From Acinetobacter pragensis (lineage in GTDB: Bacteria; Pseudomonadota; Gammaproteobacteria; Pseudomonadales; Moraxellaceae), in contig NZ_LUAW01000020.1 of assembly GCF_001605895.1 (NCBI RefSeq), positions 62,826 through 126,825 of the forward strand: DNA of 64,000 nt. The letters run 5' to 3'. The notes beneath the pieces were generated by a model, which was not told the DNA's origin, made no database searches, and worked only from the letters and a program-made list of their open reading frames with translations. Below are positions 9,835-19,899 of the stretch, piece by piece. The translations under genes were made by a program, and so were the position numbers. The first letter of the stretch is position 1; every line of letters begins with the position of its first letter.

Positions 9835-10884
9835 ATGTCATCAGTCAAGTCTAAATCTAAAAAGAAAAAGTCTCAGCCGCAAAAACCGCCGAAAGCTGTA
9901 TGGCTGACGGTGCTGTCTTTCGCCATCATTATCTGCGTTGTTTTATGGTCCAGCCTATTTAAAGATTATCCGGTTGAAGGCAAGAAGCAAATGCTGGCGA
10001 TTGGTGAAGGCGACACATATTCAGGCTTTATTGACCGTTTAGCCAAAGAGGATAAAGTCAATTTTCCGGTGGTGCTGAAGCTGTATCAAAAGCTGATGAT
10101 TCATGACACCTTGAAAGCGGGTGTATATGAAGTGCGCCAAGGCATGAGTATCCGTGAAGTCATGGTGATGATTTCGAATATTGACAATGCGCAAATGAAC
10201 CGTATTCTGGTGATTGAAGGCACCACGTTTAAACAGCTGATTGATGCGTTGAAACGTGATCCGCTGGTCACGCATGACATCAGCAATTTGCCTTATGAAC
10301 AAATTTTAAAAGCCTTAGAGATTCCTTACAGCCATCCTGAAGGCTTATTTGCGCCGGATACCTATTTCTTTGCGAAAGGCGAATCGGATAAGAAAATTTT
10401 AAAAGATTTGTATATCCGGCAAATGAAAGCGCTGGATCAGGCATGGGAAAAACGTGCACAAGGTTTACCATATCAGGATAAATACGAAGCGCTGATCATG
10501 GCGTCGATTGTGGAAAAAGAAACCAGCCTAGACAGTGAATTAGAGCAAGTATCTGGTGTGTTTGTGCGCCGCCTGCAGCAAGGCATGCGTTTGCAGACTG
10601 ATCCGACGGTCATTTACGGCATGGGGAGTAAATATACTGGCAATATTACCCGTCAGGATTTACGCACGCCCACACCATACAACACATATACCATGAGTGG
10701 CCTGCCGCCGACTCCAATTGCTTTGCCAAGTAAAAAAGCCATTGAAGCTGCAATGCATCCGGATAGCTCAAATAACATTTATTTTGTGGCGACAGGCAAT
10801 GGCGGCCATAAATTTACTGCCAATCTGCAGGAGCATAACCGTGCTGTGCAAGAATACTTGGCGGTTATACGTTCAAAAAATTAA
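9835..10884 (+). CDS. mltG: Endolytic murein transglycosylase MltG
   Basis: Inner-membrane lytic transglycosylase that cuts nascent peptidoglycan strands and may set their length. 349 residues: a basic N-terminal tail (SSVKSKSKKKKS), one membrane span near 23-43, a LysM-like region, then the YceG domain with EGLFAPDTYFF, the catalytic-glutamate block ASIVEKETSLDSE near 223-235, and the typical end PTPIALPSKKAIEAAMHP and YFVATGNGGHKF. The gene lies between pabC and tmk, as usual. Confidence 0.94.
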   Translation: MSSVKSKSKKKKSQPQKPPKAVWLTVLSFAIIICVVLWSSLFKDYPVEGKKQMLAIGEGDTYSGFIDRLAKEDKVNFPVVLKLYQKLMIHDTLKAGVYEVRQGMSIREVMVMISNIDNAQMNRILVIEGTTFKQLIDALKRDPLVTHDISNLPYEQILKALEIPYSHPEGLFAPDTYFFAKGESDKKILKDLYIRQMKALDQAWEKRAQGLPYQDKYEALIMASIVEKETSLDSELEQVSGVFVRRLQQGMRLQTDPTVIYGMGSKYTGNITRQDLRTPTPYNTYTMSGLPPTPIALPSKKAIEAAMHPDSSNNIYFVATGNGGHKFTANLQEHNRAVQEYLAVIRSKN

Positions 10885-10893
10885 GGAGTGAGC

Positions 10894-11499
10894 ATGTTTA
10901 TCAGTTTTGAAGGCACTGAAGGGGTTGGCAAAACCACGCTCATCCGTAAAATTTATGATCATCTGACCGCGCAGGGGCGCGAAGTGGTGCTGACGCGCGA
11001 ACCAGGCGGAACGCCGATGGCAGAGCAGATCCGTTCATTGCTGCTGTCTGTGAATCATGAAGAGCAAATGAGCAATGATACTGAGCTGCTGCTAATGTAT
11101 GCAGCCCGTGCGCAGCATTTAGAACAAGTGATTCTGCCTGCGCTGCAAGCCGGTCAAATTGTATTGTGTGACCGTTTCACTGATGCCAGCTTTGCCTATC
11201 AATGTGCAGGCCGGGGCTTAAGTGAAGCCAAACTGCAAGTGCTGAATGATAGCTTTGTCAGCCGGATGCCGGATTTTACTTTTTGGCTTGATGCCCCGAT
11301 TGAATTAGGCATGAACCGTGCCCGCGCACGCGGCGCATTGGACCGTTTTGAACAAGAGAAAGTCACTTTCTTTGAGAAAGTCCGTATGGGCTACCAAACA
11401 CTCTCAGAGCGACATCCTGAACGCATGAAGCGTTTAGATGCATCACAAGCGCCGGAGCAGGTCTTGACGCAAGCGCTGCAGTATTTGGACTCTGTCTAA
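10894..11499 (+). CDS. tmk: Thymidylate kinase
   Basis: Phosphorylates dTMP to dTDP. The chosen ATG has GGAG five bases upstream; a GTG six bases earlier lies inside that Shine-Dalgarno and is unlikely. 201 residues: P-loop FEGTEGVGKTT at about 5-15, DR(Y/F) element CDRFTDASFAYQ with Gln, and a LID segment RARARGALDRFE. Third gene of pabC-mltG-tmk, starting nine bases after the mltG stop. Confidence 0.94.
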   Translation: MFISFEGTEGVGKTTLIRKIYDHLTAQGREVVLTREPGGTPMAEQIRSLLLSVNHEEQMSNDTELLLMYAARAQHLEQVILPALQAGQIVLCDRFTDASFAYQCAGRGLSEAKLQVLNDSFVSRMPDFTFWLDAPIELGMNRARARGALDRFEQEKVTFFEKVRMGYQTLSERHPERMKRLDASQAPEQVLTQALQYLDSV

Positions 11500-11571
11500 A
11501 ATGCCATAGCTTTCTTTGCGCAACTCATTTACAAGATCATGCATAGCAAAAGTTATGGATGATCTTTTTTT

Positions 11572-11997
11572 ATGAGAAGCAGCAAACAGGACATTATTGA
11601 TTTTTTAAAGCGCGATTTTGCACCGAGTCTAGCGAATTGTGAAATAGAAGAGGTAACTGAAAAGGGAGCTTCTTTGGTCTGGCGTGTCGGGGTAAATGAT
11701 TTGCGCCCAGGCAATACAATTTCAGGGCCAACAATCATGACACTGGCTGACTTTGCCATGTATGCCGCTATTTTGGGGGAAATAGGCATAGTGGGCTTAG
11801 CCGTCACCACCAATATGAATATCAATTTCCTGCGCAAACCCTCAGCTGATCAAAACCTAAGAGGCATTTGCAAGCTGATCAAAGTCGGCAAGGCGTTGAT
11901 TGTTGCAGAGGTTTGGATTTATTCGGTCGATCAAATGGATGAACCTGTAGCGCATGTGACAGGAACTTATTCTATTCCACCGAAAAATCAAAAATGA
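11572..11997 (+). CDS. PaaI-type hotdog thioesterase
   Basis: Hotdog-fold protein of the PaaI/YigI acyl-CoA thioesterase group, 141 residues. Visible marks: RPGNTISGPTIMTLADFAMYAAIL (helix and catalytic loop, Asp in LADFA) near 45-68, then VTTNMNINFLRKP, the usual second strand motif. It probably hydrolyses aryl- or medium-chain acyl-CoA; the substrate cannot be told. No clear Shine-Dalgarno precedes the ATG, which follows a T-run. Same strand as tmk, 72 bases away. Confidence 0.82.
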   Translation: MRSSKQDIIDFLKRDFAPSLANCEIEEVTEKGASLVWRVGVNDLRPGNTISGPTIMTLADFAMYAAILGEIGIVGLAVTTNMNINFLRKPSADQNLRGICKLIKVGKALIVAEVWIYSVDQMDEPVAHVTGTYSIPPKNQK

Positions 11998-12079
11998 ACA
12001 GCTGATGCCGTGAAATAGTGCTTTAAGCGACAAAAAAGCATTAAAGAAAATATATCTTTGACTGCATACATCATCTGGA

Positions 12080-12116
12080 TAATTAAAAAAGAAACATTGC
12101 CTTATAGCAATGTCTC
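12080..12116 (-). terminator. Terminator of nadB
   Basis: On the minus strand, ACATTGC pairs with GCAATGT across a six-base loop and is followed by TTTCTTTTTTAATT. It lies about 50 bases past the nadB stop. Confidence 0.75.
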
Positions 12117-12166
12117 TTAAAATAAGCCAATTAATGGATTGATGATGGAAAATCAAACGATTGATA

Positions 12167-13801
12167 TTAAGTATTCACTAATGGCGTCTGTACTTGAAAG
12201 TTCGGCGGCGTGAGTACTGTTTTGCGTAATTCTGGGCTTAATTCTGGATAGTCCAAGGTGTAATGCAAGCCGCGGGATTCTTTACGTTCCATCGCGCAGC
12301 GCACAATCATTTCAGACACTAGAACCAAGTTGCGAAGTTCAATCAAGTTTTTACTGACTTGATAGTCCTGATAATATTCGGTGATTTCGCGCTTGAGCAT
12401 TTCAATACGGTGTAAAGCGCGCTGCAGGCGTTTCGTGGTGCGGACAATACCGACATAGTTCCACATGGTTTGGCGCAGCTCATCCCAGTTTTGCAAAATC
12501 ACCACATCTTCATCAGGGTTGGTGACTTGAGAATCATCCCACACAGGCACTTTAGGCGATGCATATTCTGCCTGCAGGCCAGCTTCAATATGCTTGGCCG
12601 CTGCCATGCCGTACACGAAGCATTCTAAAAGCGAGTTGCTTGCCATGCGGTTTGCGCCGTGCAAACCTGTATAAGAAGTTTCACCAATGGCATACAAGCC
12701 TGAAATATCTGTTTCGCTATTTTCATCAACAACCACACCGCCGCAGGTGTAATGCGCCGCTGGAACAACCGGAATCATTTCTTGGGTAATGTCGATACCC
12801 AATTCAAGTAAGCGTTCATACAGCGTCGGGAAATGCTCTTTCACAAATTCAGCAGGCTGATGGGTGATATCCAGCCATACATGGCGGATGCCCAGACGTT
12901 TGATTTCATAGTCAATAGCGCGTGCGACAATATCGCGTGGCGCAAGTTCAGCACGTTCGTCAAACCGCAGCATAAACCGTTCACCATCCGGCAAGCGTAA
13001 ATATGCGCCTTCACCGCGCATTGCTTCCGTAATTAAGAAAGAACGCGCTTGAGGGTGATAAAGGCAAGTTGGATGAAATTGGTTGAATTCCATATTCGCA
13101 ACACGGCAGCCTGCACGGTAAGCCATAGCAATGCCGTCGCCCGTAGCAATATCCGGATTGGACGTGTATAGGTAGGCTTTCATTGCGCCGCCGCAGGCCA
13201 AAGCAGTAAAAGGCGCGAGGAAGGTATGCACTTTTTCTGTTTTTTCATCCAGCGCATAGAGGCCTAATGCGCGGTTTTCGCCATGATGGTGAAGCTTTTG
13301 CGAAGTAATCAGATCAATTGCAATATAGTTTTCAAAAATGCTGATGTTGGATTTTTCTTGAGCGCGCTGAACCAGTGTGGTGGAAATTGCGCGCCCAGTT
13401 GCATCGGCGGCGTGAATAATGCGGCGCTGAGAATGTCCGCCTTCACGCGTGAGATGGAGCTGTTCCTGCTCATCCAAAGTAAATTGCACGCCATGTTCCA
13501 GCAGGAAATCGACGGAAGGTTTGCCGCCTTCAACTGTTTGCTTCACTGCATCCCGCTCACACAAATGTGCGCCGGCAATCATTGTGTCATCAATGTGCTG
13601 TTCAATCGAATCCGTTTTGTCTAAAACCGCAGCAACACCGCCTTGCGCAAAATAAGTGCTTGCATCGGTAAGGGTCGATTTTGCTAAAACAGCAATATTG
13701 AAATGATCCGGCAGGGACAGGGCTAGGCTTAGTCCAGCGCCGCCGCTTCCTACAATGATGACATCAAAATGATGAGTTGTTTCTAAATTAGGCATTTCCA
13801 T
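12167..13801 (-). CDS. nadB: L-aspartate oxidase NadB
   Basis: FAD enzyme that oxidises L-aspartate to iminoaspartate, the first step of de novo NAD synthesis. 544 residues: FAD-binding [11 protein letters not shown] near 18-28, [14 protein letters not shown] (active-site loop), [17 protein letters not shown], the conserved substrate segment [20 protein letters not shown], and the succinate-dehydrogenase-like [11 protein letters not shown] and [17 protein letters not shown] start two codons later (MPNLE) is equally possible because no clear Shine-Dalgarno separates them. Stands alone with its own terminator. Confidence 0.95.
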   Translation of the reverse strand: MEMPNLETTHHFDVIIVGSGGAGLSLALSLPDHFNIAVLAKSTLTDASTYFAQGGVAAVLDKTDSIEQHIDDTMIAGAHLCERDAVKQTVEGGKPSVDFLLEHGVQFTLDEQEQLHLTREGGHSQRRIIHAADATGRAISTTLVQRAQEKSNISIFENYIAIDLITSQKLHHHGENRALGLYALDEKTEKVHTFLAPFTALACGGAMKAYLYTSNPDIATGDGIAMAYRAGCRVANMEFNQFHPTCLYHPQARSFLITEAMRGEGAYLRLPDGERFMLRFDERAELAPRDIVARAIDYEIKRLGIRHVWLDITHQPAEFVKEHFPTLYERLLELGIDITQEMIPVVPAAHYTCGGVVVDENSETDISGLYAIGETSYTGLHGANRMASNSLLECFVYGMAAAKHIEAGLQAEYASPKVPVWDDSQVTNPDEDVVILQNWDELRQTMWNYVGIVRTTKRLQRALHRIEMLKREITEYYQDYQVSKNLIELRNLVLVSEMIVRCAMERKESRGLHYTLDYPELSPELRKTVLTPPNFQVQTPLVNT

Positions 13802-14020
13802 CAGCTAATTTGAAAAAAAGTTCGGTAATCACAACGCTTTTTTGATCAAAAGGCAAGAGCAAAAACGCTTTGGCTTAATGAATAATATTAATAATGCTGT
13901 AAATTTTAAGGAATGATTAAGCCACTGTTTATTAGAATATATTCAAACATATTGTAACGATGCAGTTACATGCTTTATGGTAAAACCAATCATATTTCAA
14001 AACATCAATAATTTGAGTGA

Positions 14021-15415
14021 ATGCTTAAGATGAAAAATCAAAATATGCAAAAAGGATTATATGCTGCAGTCTTCACTGTTGCTGCTGTTCAGGCGCATGC
14101 GGCGGCTCCCGTGGATTTTTCCAATCTGGTTGAACAGGTGAGTCCAGCTGTCGTGAGCGTCAATGTGGTCAAAAAGCTGAGCCAAGAAGAGCTTTTGCAG
14201 CAGCAGGTTCCTGAAATTTTAAAACGCTTTTTCGGCAATCAGGTCATTATTCCGCAGCAGCAAATGCCGCAGGAAAAAACTGCATACGGCAGCGCATTTT
14301 TTATCAGTAAAGATGGCTATTTGCTGACGAATCATCATGTGGTTGAAGATGCCTCGAAAGTTACTATTGTTTTGAATGACCGCCGTGAAATTGATGCAAC
14401 CGTTGTCGGCAGTGATGAGCGCACAGACGTAGCGTTATTGAAAGTGGCAGGCTCAGGTTTTCCTGAACTGCGTACAGGCAATGTGGGTCAGCTGAAAGTG
14501 GGTGAGCCTGTATTGGCCATCGGTTCGCCATTTGGATTTGATTACTCTGCATCTGCGGGTATTGTCAGCGCGAAAATGCGCAATATGATGGGTGAAACAT
14601 CGGTGCCGTTTATCCAAACAGATGTCGCGTTGAACCCTGGAAACTCTGGTGGCCCGCTATTTAATCAGCGCGGTGAAGTGGTGGGGGTCAATTCGCGGAT
14701 TTTCAGCGGTACAGGCGGTTACATGGGCTTGTCGTTCTCTATTCCTATTGATGTTGCCATGGATGTTGCGGATCAGCTGAAAAAACATGGCAAAGTCACT
14801 CGCGCCTATTTAGGTGTCAGCCTGCAGGATATTGACCGAAACTTGGCGGAATCTTATAAATTGGCGAAACCGGAAGGTTCACTCATTACTCAGGTTGCGC
14901 CTAACTCGCCTGCTGCCAAAGCGGGTTTTAAAGCGGGCGATGTGATTTTGAAATTCAATGGTACGCCGATTTCACGTACATCTGAACTTCTGAACTATTT
15001 AAACCGCGCTGTGCCAAATCAAAGCATTCAATTGGAAGTGCTGCGTGATGACAGCCGCCGCAATATTTCTGCAACGCTTGCGACAGCGCCGGATGATACC
15101 CCTGCAAAATCAGATGCAGCGCAGCAGCAAAGCAAAGGGCCAATATTGGGTGTCAGTATTCGTGATTTAAATGCAAGTGAAATTAAACAGCTGGATACCA
15201 AAGGCGGAGTATTGATTCAGGATGTGCGCCGTGGCGGCATCGCCGCTCAAGCCCGCTTAATGTCCGGCGATGCAGTAATCCAAATTAACAATAAGGCCAT
15301 TAATAATACCAGTGACTTTATTGCAGCGGTTTCAGACTTGAAAAAGAATACGGTCGCCCGTGTCACCATTATCCGCGAGGGCCAGCGGGCAATTGTTGGA
15401 ATGCGCATTGAATAA
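14021..15415 (+). CDS. DegP/MucD-type periplasmic serine protease
   Basis: HtrA-family protease/chaperone for misfolded envelope proteins. 464 residues: signal peptide to about 28 (AVQAHA), trypsin-like domain with His in TNHHVVED (about 106), Asp in RTDVALLK (about 136) and Ser in NPGNSGGPL (about 209), then two PDZ domains (from about 255, YLGVSLQDIDRN; from about 375, ILGVSIRDLNAS). Two PDZ domains and a cleaved signal fit MucD/DegP; the single-PDZ anchored relative at 27064 is the DegS/AlgW-like partner. The first codon could also be the ATG nine bases downstream. Confidence 0.93.
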   Translation: MLKMKNQNMQKGLYAAVFTVAAVQAHAAAPVDFSNLVEQVSPAVVSVNVVKKLSQEELLQQQVPEILKRFFGNQVIIPQQQMPQEKTAYGSAFFISKDGYLLTNHHVVEDASKVTIVLNDRREIDATVVGSDERTDVALLKVAGSGFPELRTGNVGQLKVGEPVLAIGSPFGFDYSASAGIVSAKMRNMMGETSVPFIQTDVALNPGNSGGPLFNQRGEVVGVNSRIFSGTGGYMGLSFSIPIDVAMDVADQLKKHGKVTRAYLGVSLQDIDRNLAESYKLAKPEGSLITQVAPNSPAAKAGFKAGDVILKFNGTPISRTSELLNYLNRAVPNQSIQLEVLRDDSRRNISATLATAPDDTPAKSDAAQQQSKGPILGVSIRDLNASEIKQLDTKGGVLIQDVRRGGIAAQARLMSGDAVIQINNKAINNTSDFIAAVSDLKKNTVARVTIIREGQRAIVGMRIE

Positions 15416-15442
15416 TTAAATTCAGCTTTAGGTCAAATGAAC

Positions 15443-15470
15443 ACCGCCTTTATAGGCGGTTTTTATTTTT
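15443..15470 (+). terminator. Terminator of the DegP/MucD-type gene
   Basis: ACCGCC pairs with GGCGGT across a TTTATA loop, followed by a T-rich run (ttttattttt). Confidence 0.85.
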
Positions 15471-15536
15471 TGCAATTTACTGCGTGCAGAATTCCCGTAG
15501 ACTGTGGGCTGCAGATTTGCCAGTTAAGAAGGGAAA

Positions 15537-15998
15537 ATGAGCAGCATATTTGATTTGAAAATTACCGTACAGCCAGAACATATTGATGCTTTGGGCCATG
15601 TGAATAATGTGGTGTATGTCAGCTGGATGCAGGATGTTGCTACAGCGCATATAGAAGCGCTGGGGCTGGGTTTAAAGGAATATTTGGAACTGAAGCACGC
15701 CATGGTTGCGGTGGAGCATCATGTGCAATACCGGAAAGCGGCGATGGAAGGCGATGAAATTATTCTTCGGACTTGGCTGAATGACATTAATGCCCTGTAT
15801 TCCTTCCGCCAATATGCATTTTACCGCCCCAAAGATAAAGCGGTCTTGTTTACAGGCAATACGCAATGGGCGTGCATAGAAATTGCGACAGGCCGCCCAA
15901 AACGCATGTCACCTACATTCACACAGGCTTACCAGCCGCTGGCGGATTCCGAAAATCCGGCAGATTTCGGCATCTATGATGCCAGTGCCGATGAATAA
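15537..15998 (+). CDS. YbgC/4-hydroxybenzoyl-CoA-type thioesterase
   Basis: Hotdog-fold acyl-CoA thioesterase, 153 residues. The N-terminal block PEHIDALGHVNNVVYVSWMQD contains the usual Asp-x-x-GHVNN active-site motif of the 4HBT/YbgC group, followed by HHVQYRKAAMEGDEI and FTGNTQWACIE. Probably cytoplasmic, acting on short or aromatic acyl-CoA; no neighbour indicates the substrate. AAGGG precedes the ATG. It is flanked by a terminator on the left and the lepA promoter on the right. Confidence 0.85.
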   Translation: MSSIFDLKITVQPEHIDALGHVNNVVYVSWMQDVATAHIEALGLGLKEYLELKHAMVAVEHHVQYRKAAMEGDEIILRTWLNDINALYSFRQYAFYRPKDKAVLFTGNTQWACIEIATGRPKRMSPTFTQAYQPLADSENPADFGIYDASADE

Positions 15999-16085
15999 TT
16001 TAACGGATTCAGCCGCAGCGCCATGAATGCAGGCGTGTAATTGCTAAAAGGAGTTTATTATTTTGGATACATTAAAATATCCATC

Positions 16086-16094
16086 TGCTATAAT
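16086..16094 (+). promoter_or_regulatory. Extended -10 promoter for lepA
   Basis: TGCTATAAT matches the extended -10 consensus (TGnTATAAT) exactly. It would start transcription near 16101, giving a leader of about 68 bases before the lepA ATG. A candidate -35 (TTGGAT, 16063-16068) is 20 bases away, which is too far to be ideal. Confidence 0.6.
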
Positions 16095-16118
16095 CCTCCG
16101 CAATTTCTAATCAGTTTT

Positions 16119-16156
16119 GCTGTGCATTATATATTGCATGCACAGCGCGTTTTTTT
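16119..16156 (+). terminator. Terminator-like hairpin in the lepA leader
   Basis: GCTGTGCA pairs with TGCACAGC across a 12-base loop and is followed by GCG and seven Ts. It lies between the predicted lepA promoter and the lepA ATG, so it may attenuate lepA-lepB, or simply end a short leader RNA. Confidence 0.6.
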
Positions 16157-16168
16157 CCAAGGTAGCCC

Positions 16169-17986
16169 ATGGCGCAAGCTAAAAAATCTGTTGATATAAA
16201 AAACATTCGTAATTTTTCGATTATTGCGCATATCGATCATGGTAAATCGACACTTGCCGACCGCTTTATTCAAATGTGCGGCGGCTTGCAGGACCGTGAA
16301 ATGCAGGCTCAAGTTCTAGATTCAATGGAACTGGAGCGGGAGCGCGGCATTACGATTAAAGCAGCTTCTGTTACCTTGTACTATACGCATCCCAATGGTC
16401 AAGAATACCAGCTGAACTTCATTGATACCCCGGGGCACGTAGACTTTTCTTATGAAGTATCTCGTTCTTTAGCGGCTTGTGAAGGCGCATTGCTGGTGGT
16501 TGACGCTGCGCAAGGCGTAGAGGCGCAATCAGTTGCGAACTGCTATACCGCAATTGAACAGAATTTAGAAGTTCTTCCTGTTCTGAATAAAATTGATTTG
16601 CCTCAGGCTGAACCTGAGCGCGTTATTCATGAAATTGAAGAAATTATTGGGATTGAAGCCACGCATGCGCCAACCTGTTCTGCAAAAACAGGTTTAGGTG
16701 TAGAGTCAGTTTTAGAAACATTAGTTGATGTGATTCCAGCGCCGCAGGGTGACCGTGAAGCACCATTGCAAGCCTTAATTATTGACTCTTGGTTTGATAA
16801 TTACTTGGGTGTTGTATCTTTGGTGCGCATTAAGCATGGCCGCGTGCGCAAAGGCGATAAGATGCTGGTCAAATCGACTGGTCAAACACACATCATTACT
16901 TCTGTGGGTATCTTTAATCCGAAGCACACAGAAACTGGCATATTGGAAGCCGGTGAAGTCGGTTTTGTCATTGCCGGCATTAAAGATATTTTTGGCGCGC
17001 CAGTGGGCGATACCATTACACTTGCGACGACGCCGGAAGTTGCAACTTTGCCAGGCTTTAAAAAGGTAAAACCGCAAGTCTATGCAGGTTTATTCCCGAT
17101 TGATGCGAGCGATTTTGAACCCTTCCGTGAAGCGCTGCATAAACTTCAAATCAATGACTCTGCTTTGTTCTTTGAACCGGAAAGCTCAGATGCGTTAGGC
17201 TTCGGCTTCCGCTGCGGTTTCTTGGGCATGCTCCATATGGAGATCGTGCAGGAACGTTTAGAGCGTGAGTATGATTTAGACCTGATCAGCTCTGCGCCAA
17301 CTGTGATCTATGAAGCTGTGATGAAAAATGGTGACACCAAATACATCGACAGCCCATCTAAAATGCCGGATGGCTCAACAGTCGAAGATTTACGTGAACC
17401 GATTGCAGAATGCAATATTCTGGTACCGCAAGAGTATCTGGGTAATGTAATGACGTTATGTGTTGAGCGTCGCGGCGTGCAGAAAGACATGAAGTTCTTG
17501 GGTAATCAAGTGGCAATTACTTTTGAGATCCCGATGGCGGAAGTCGTGATGGATTTCTTTGATAAGCTGAAATCATGCTCACGCGGCTTTGCATCACTGG
17601 ATTATAACTTCGTCCGTTTTGAATCTTCATCTTTGGTTAAGGTCGATGTGCTAATTAATGGGGACAAAGTTGATGCTTTAGCCATGATTTGCCACCGCAA
17701 TGATGCGCGCCACCGCGGAATCGCGCTGGTCGAGAAAATGAAAGACTTGATTCCGCGTCAAATGTTTGATGTTGCCATTCAGGCCGCGATTGGCGCGCAG
17801 ATTATTGCCCGTTCAACAGTTAAGGCAATGCGTAAAAACGTATTGGCAAAATGTTATGGCGGCGACGTTTCACGTAAGAAGAAACTTTTGTCTAAGCAAA
17901 AAGAAGGCAAGAAACGCATGAAGCAAGTGGGCAGTGTTGAAATCCCGCAAGAAGCGTTCCTTGCTGTTTTGAAAGTAGATAGATAA
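16169..17986 (+). CDS. lepA: Elongation factor 4 (LepA)
   Basis: Ribosome-associated translational GTPase. 605 residues: G1 AHIDHGKST near 20-28, switch region [11 protein letters not shown]3 DTPGHVDF, G4 NKIDLP, G5 CSAKTG; EF-Tu-like domain 2, EF-G-like domains III and V, and the LepA-specific C-terminal domain with [28 protein letters not shown]. Full length for the family. First gene of a lepA-lepB pair (21 bases apart) leading into rnc-era, a standard gammaproteobacterial order. Confidence 0.97.
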   Translation: MAQAKKSVDIKNIRNFSIIAHIDHGKSTLADRFIQMCGGLQDREMQAQVLDSMELERERGITIKAASVTLYYTHPNGQEYQLNFIDTPGHVDFSYEVSRSLAACEGALLVVDAAQGVEAQSVANCYTAIEQNLEVLPVLNKIDLPQAEPERVIHEIEEIIGIEATHAPTCSAKTGLGVESVLETLVDVIPAPQGDREAPLQALIIDSWFDNYLGVVSLVRIKHGRVRKGDKMLVKSTGQTHIITSVGIFNPKHTETGILEAGEVGFVIAGIKDIFGAPVGDTITLATTPEVATLPGFKKVKPQVYAGLFPIDASDFEPFREALHKLQINDSALFFEPESSDALGFGFRCGFLGMLHMEIVQERLEREYDLDLISSAPTVIYEAVMKNGDTKYIDSPSKMPDGSTVEDLREPIAECNILVPQEYLGNVMTLCVERRGVQKDMKFLGNQVAITFEIPMAEVVMDFFDKLKSCSRGFASLDYNFVRFESSSLVKVDVLINGDKVDALAMICHRNDARHRGIALVEKMKDLIPRQMFDVAIQAAIGAQIIARSTVKAMRKNVLAKCYGGDVSRKKKLLSKQKEGKKRMKQVGSVEIPQEAFLAVLKVDR

Positions 17987-18007
17987 TAACTAGAGGTCAT
18001 TACGCTC

Positions 18008-18835
18008 ATGGATTTTGATTTTAATTTAATCCTTGTACCTGTTACGCTGATTTTCTTTTTGGTGTGGCTGCTGGATAAGCTTGTCTGGAAACAGCGGCAA
18101 ACTAAAGGCAAGGGCAATGAAAATGTCATTATTACTTGGGCGTATGATTTCTGGCCTGTCTTGGCAGTCGTTTTAGTATTGCGTTCTTTTTTATATGAAC
18201 CATTTAATATTCCTTCAGATTCTATGGTGCCAACTTTAGAAACTGGTGATTTTATTCTGGTGAATAAATTTGATTATGGCGTCCGTCTGCCAATCGTGAA
18301 TAAAAAAATCATCAGTATCGGTGAGCCTGAGCGCGGTGATGTAATTGTATTTCGTTATCCGCCTCAGCCCAGCATCAGCTATATCAAGCGTGTAGTCGGC
18401 TTACCGGGTGATCACATTGTCTATGATCATGGCCAATTGACAATTAATGGCCAAAAAGTGCCTAAAGTTCCTGTAGAATTCAGCCGTGCAAAAGATGTGC
18501 AGGATACGCCAACGTCTATTTACCATAAAGAGACATTGGGTGCGCACACCTTTACCATGCGTGAACTTGAGGGCGTGAATATTGCCCGTCAAGCGCCATT
18601 TATCAATTATTTAGATAATGGTAAATATTCAAATGAAAATGGTTTATATTGGGAAGTGAAAGTTCCAGAAGGTCAATACTTCGCGATGGGGGATAATCGC
18701 GATCAGAGTGCTGACAGCCGTTTCTGGGGATTTGTGCCGGAAGAGAACTTAACGGGCCGTGCTTTCTATAAATGGATGCATAAAGAGCCTGGTTTTAAAT
18801 TGCCGTCATTTAGCCGTAACGGCAAAATTGATTAA
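18008..18835 (+). CDS. lepB: Signal peptidase I
   Basis: Membrane serine/lysine peptidase that removes Sec and Tat signal peptides. 275 residues: two N-terminal membrane segments (about 5-24 and 46-62), catalytic serine in PSDSMVPTL (Ser about 72), general-base lysine in YIKRVVGLPGD (Lys about 127), and the C-terminal boxes GDNRDQSADSRFWGFVP. Essential in most bacteria. Transcribed with lepA and followed 22 bases later by a DUF4845 gene. Confidence 0.96.
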   Translation: MDFDFNLILVPVTLIFFLVWLLDKLVWKQRQTKGKGNENVIITWAYDFWPVLAVVLVLRSFLYEPFNIPSDSMVPTLETGDFILVNKFDYGVRLPIVNKKIISIGEPERGDVIVFRYPPQPSISYIKRVVGLPGDHIVYDHGQLTINGQKVPKVPVEFSRAKDVQDTPTSIYHKETLGAHTFTMRELEGVNIARQAPFINYLDNGKYSNENGLYWEVKVPEGQYFAMGDNRDQSADSRFWGFVPEENLTGRAFYKWMHKEPGFKLPSFSRNGKID

Positions 18836-18857
18836 TGCATGATTAGGAAAATAAAAA

Positions 18858-19229
18858 ATGCGACACCAGCAAGGGGCATCGTATATTGCAATTCTGATTG
18901 CAATTATTGGTTTGGCTTTTATGGCTAAAATTGCAATCGCGGTTTGGGGACCGTATTTGGACGATCGTTTAATTGATAAACAGATTGAAACGCAATTAAA
19001 AGATGGTCCAAAAAATTTAAGTCCAGCTAAATTTGCAGAAGAAGTAGATAAGCGCTTACAGATGAATAATATCCGTGATTTGAAATTCAAGGATGTTGCG
19101 CAAGCTACTAATGTTGATGGTCTGCAAGTGAAAAAAGATTATGAAATAAGAAAGCCTTTCTTATTGAATATAGATATTGTGTTGAAGTTCGAGAAAAGTT
19201 TTGATCAAAGCTCAGTCCAAGCTAAATGA
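18858..19229 (+). CDS. DUF4845 membrane protein
   Basis: 123-residue inner-membrane protein of the DUF4845 group, often found between lepB and rnc. It has a short cytoplasmic N-terminus (MRHQQGAS), one membrane span at about 8-30, then a charged exported region (DKQIETQLKDGPKNLSPAKFAEEVDKRL). The family has no assigned role; position suggests a link to signal peptidase or envelope quality control, but that is inference. Its 3' end overlaps the rnc start by 29 bases. Confidence 0.85.
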   Translation: MRHQQGASYIAILIAIIGLAFMAKIAIAVWGPYLDDRLIDKQIETQLKDGPKNLSPAKFAEEVDKRLQMNNIRDLKFKDVAQATNVDGLQVKKDYEIRKPFLLNIDIVLKFEKSFDQSSVQAK

Positions 19230-19899
19230 TGCACGTTTAGCCAGCCGTATCGGTTATCAGTTTAAACACCCTGAATTGCTGCAGCTGGCCTTGACCCACC
19301 GATCGGTGAGCCATAAAACCAACTATGAGCGCCTGGAATATCTGGGCGATTCATTGTTAGGGATGATTATTGCCAATTATCTCTATCATGCTTATCCGCA
19401 TGAGAATGAAGGCAGATTGACCCGCATGCGTGCTACGCTGGTGCGTCAGGAAGCCTTAGGTAAAATTGCCAATGACTTAAAATTAAGCCAAAATTTAATT
19501 TTAAGCACAGGTGAATTGAAATCTGGCGGTCATCATCGCGAGTCTATACTTGCTGATACCGTAGAGTCGATTATTGGCGCTATATATGTAGATTGTCAGG
19601 ATTTGAAAATTCTGGAACCTATTGTTCTGAAATGGTATGTGCCATATTTGGATCATATTGAGCCAACTGATCAGCTGAAAGATCCGAAGTCACGATTACA
19701 GGAGTATTTGCAAGCGCGTAAAAAACCTTTACCGGCTTACGATGTTGTAGATATTCAAGGCGATGCGCCAAATCAGCATTTCAAGGTGGAATGCATTGTT
19801 GATGGCCTGCCTGTAAAATATGGTGAAGGATCAAGCCGCCGTTTTGCTGAACAGGCTGTAGCGGCAGATATTTTAGAAATTTTGGAGAAAAAGTCTTAA
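19201..19899 (+). CDS. rnc: Ribonuclease III
   Basis: Double-stranded RNA endonuclease for rRNA and mRNA processing. 232 residues: RNase III signature ERLEYLGDSLLG near 39-50 with the metal-binding Glu and Asp, second acidic site DTVESIIGAIY, and a C-terminal double-stranded RNA-binding domain (about 155-225, PKSRLQEYLQ, GEGSSRRFAEQAVAADIL). The best start is a TTG at 19201 inside the preceding gene: the only nearby ATG is out of frame, and the reading MIKAQSKLNDARLASRIGYQF matches genus homologues as I recall them. Confidence 0.93.
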   Translation: MIKAQSKLNDARLASRIGYQFKHPELLQLALTHRSVSHKTNYERLEYLGDSLLGMIIANYLYHAYPHENEGRLTRMRATLVRQEALGKIANDLKLSQNLILSTGELKSGGHHRESILADTVESIIGAIYVDCQDLKILEPIVLKWYVPYLDHIEPTDQLKDPKSRLQEYLQARKKPLPAYDVVDIQGDAPNQHFKVECIVDGLPVKYGEGSSRRFAEQAVAADILEILEKKS

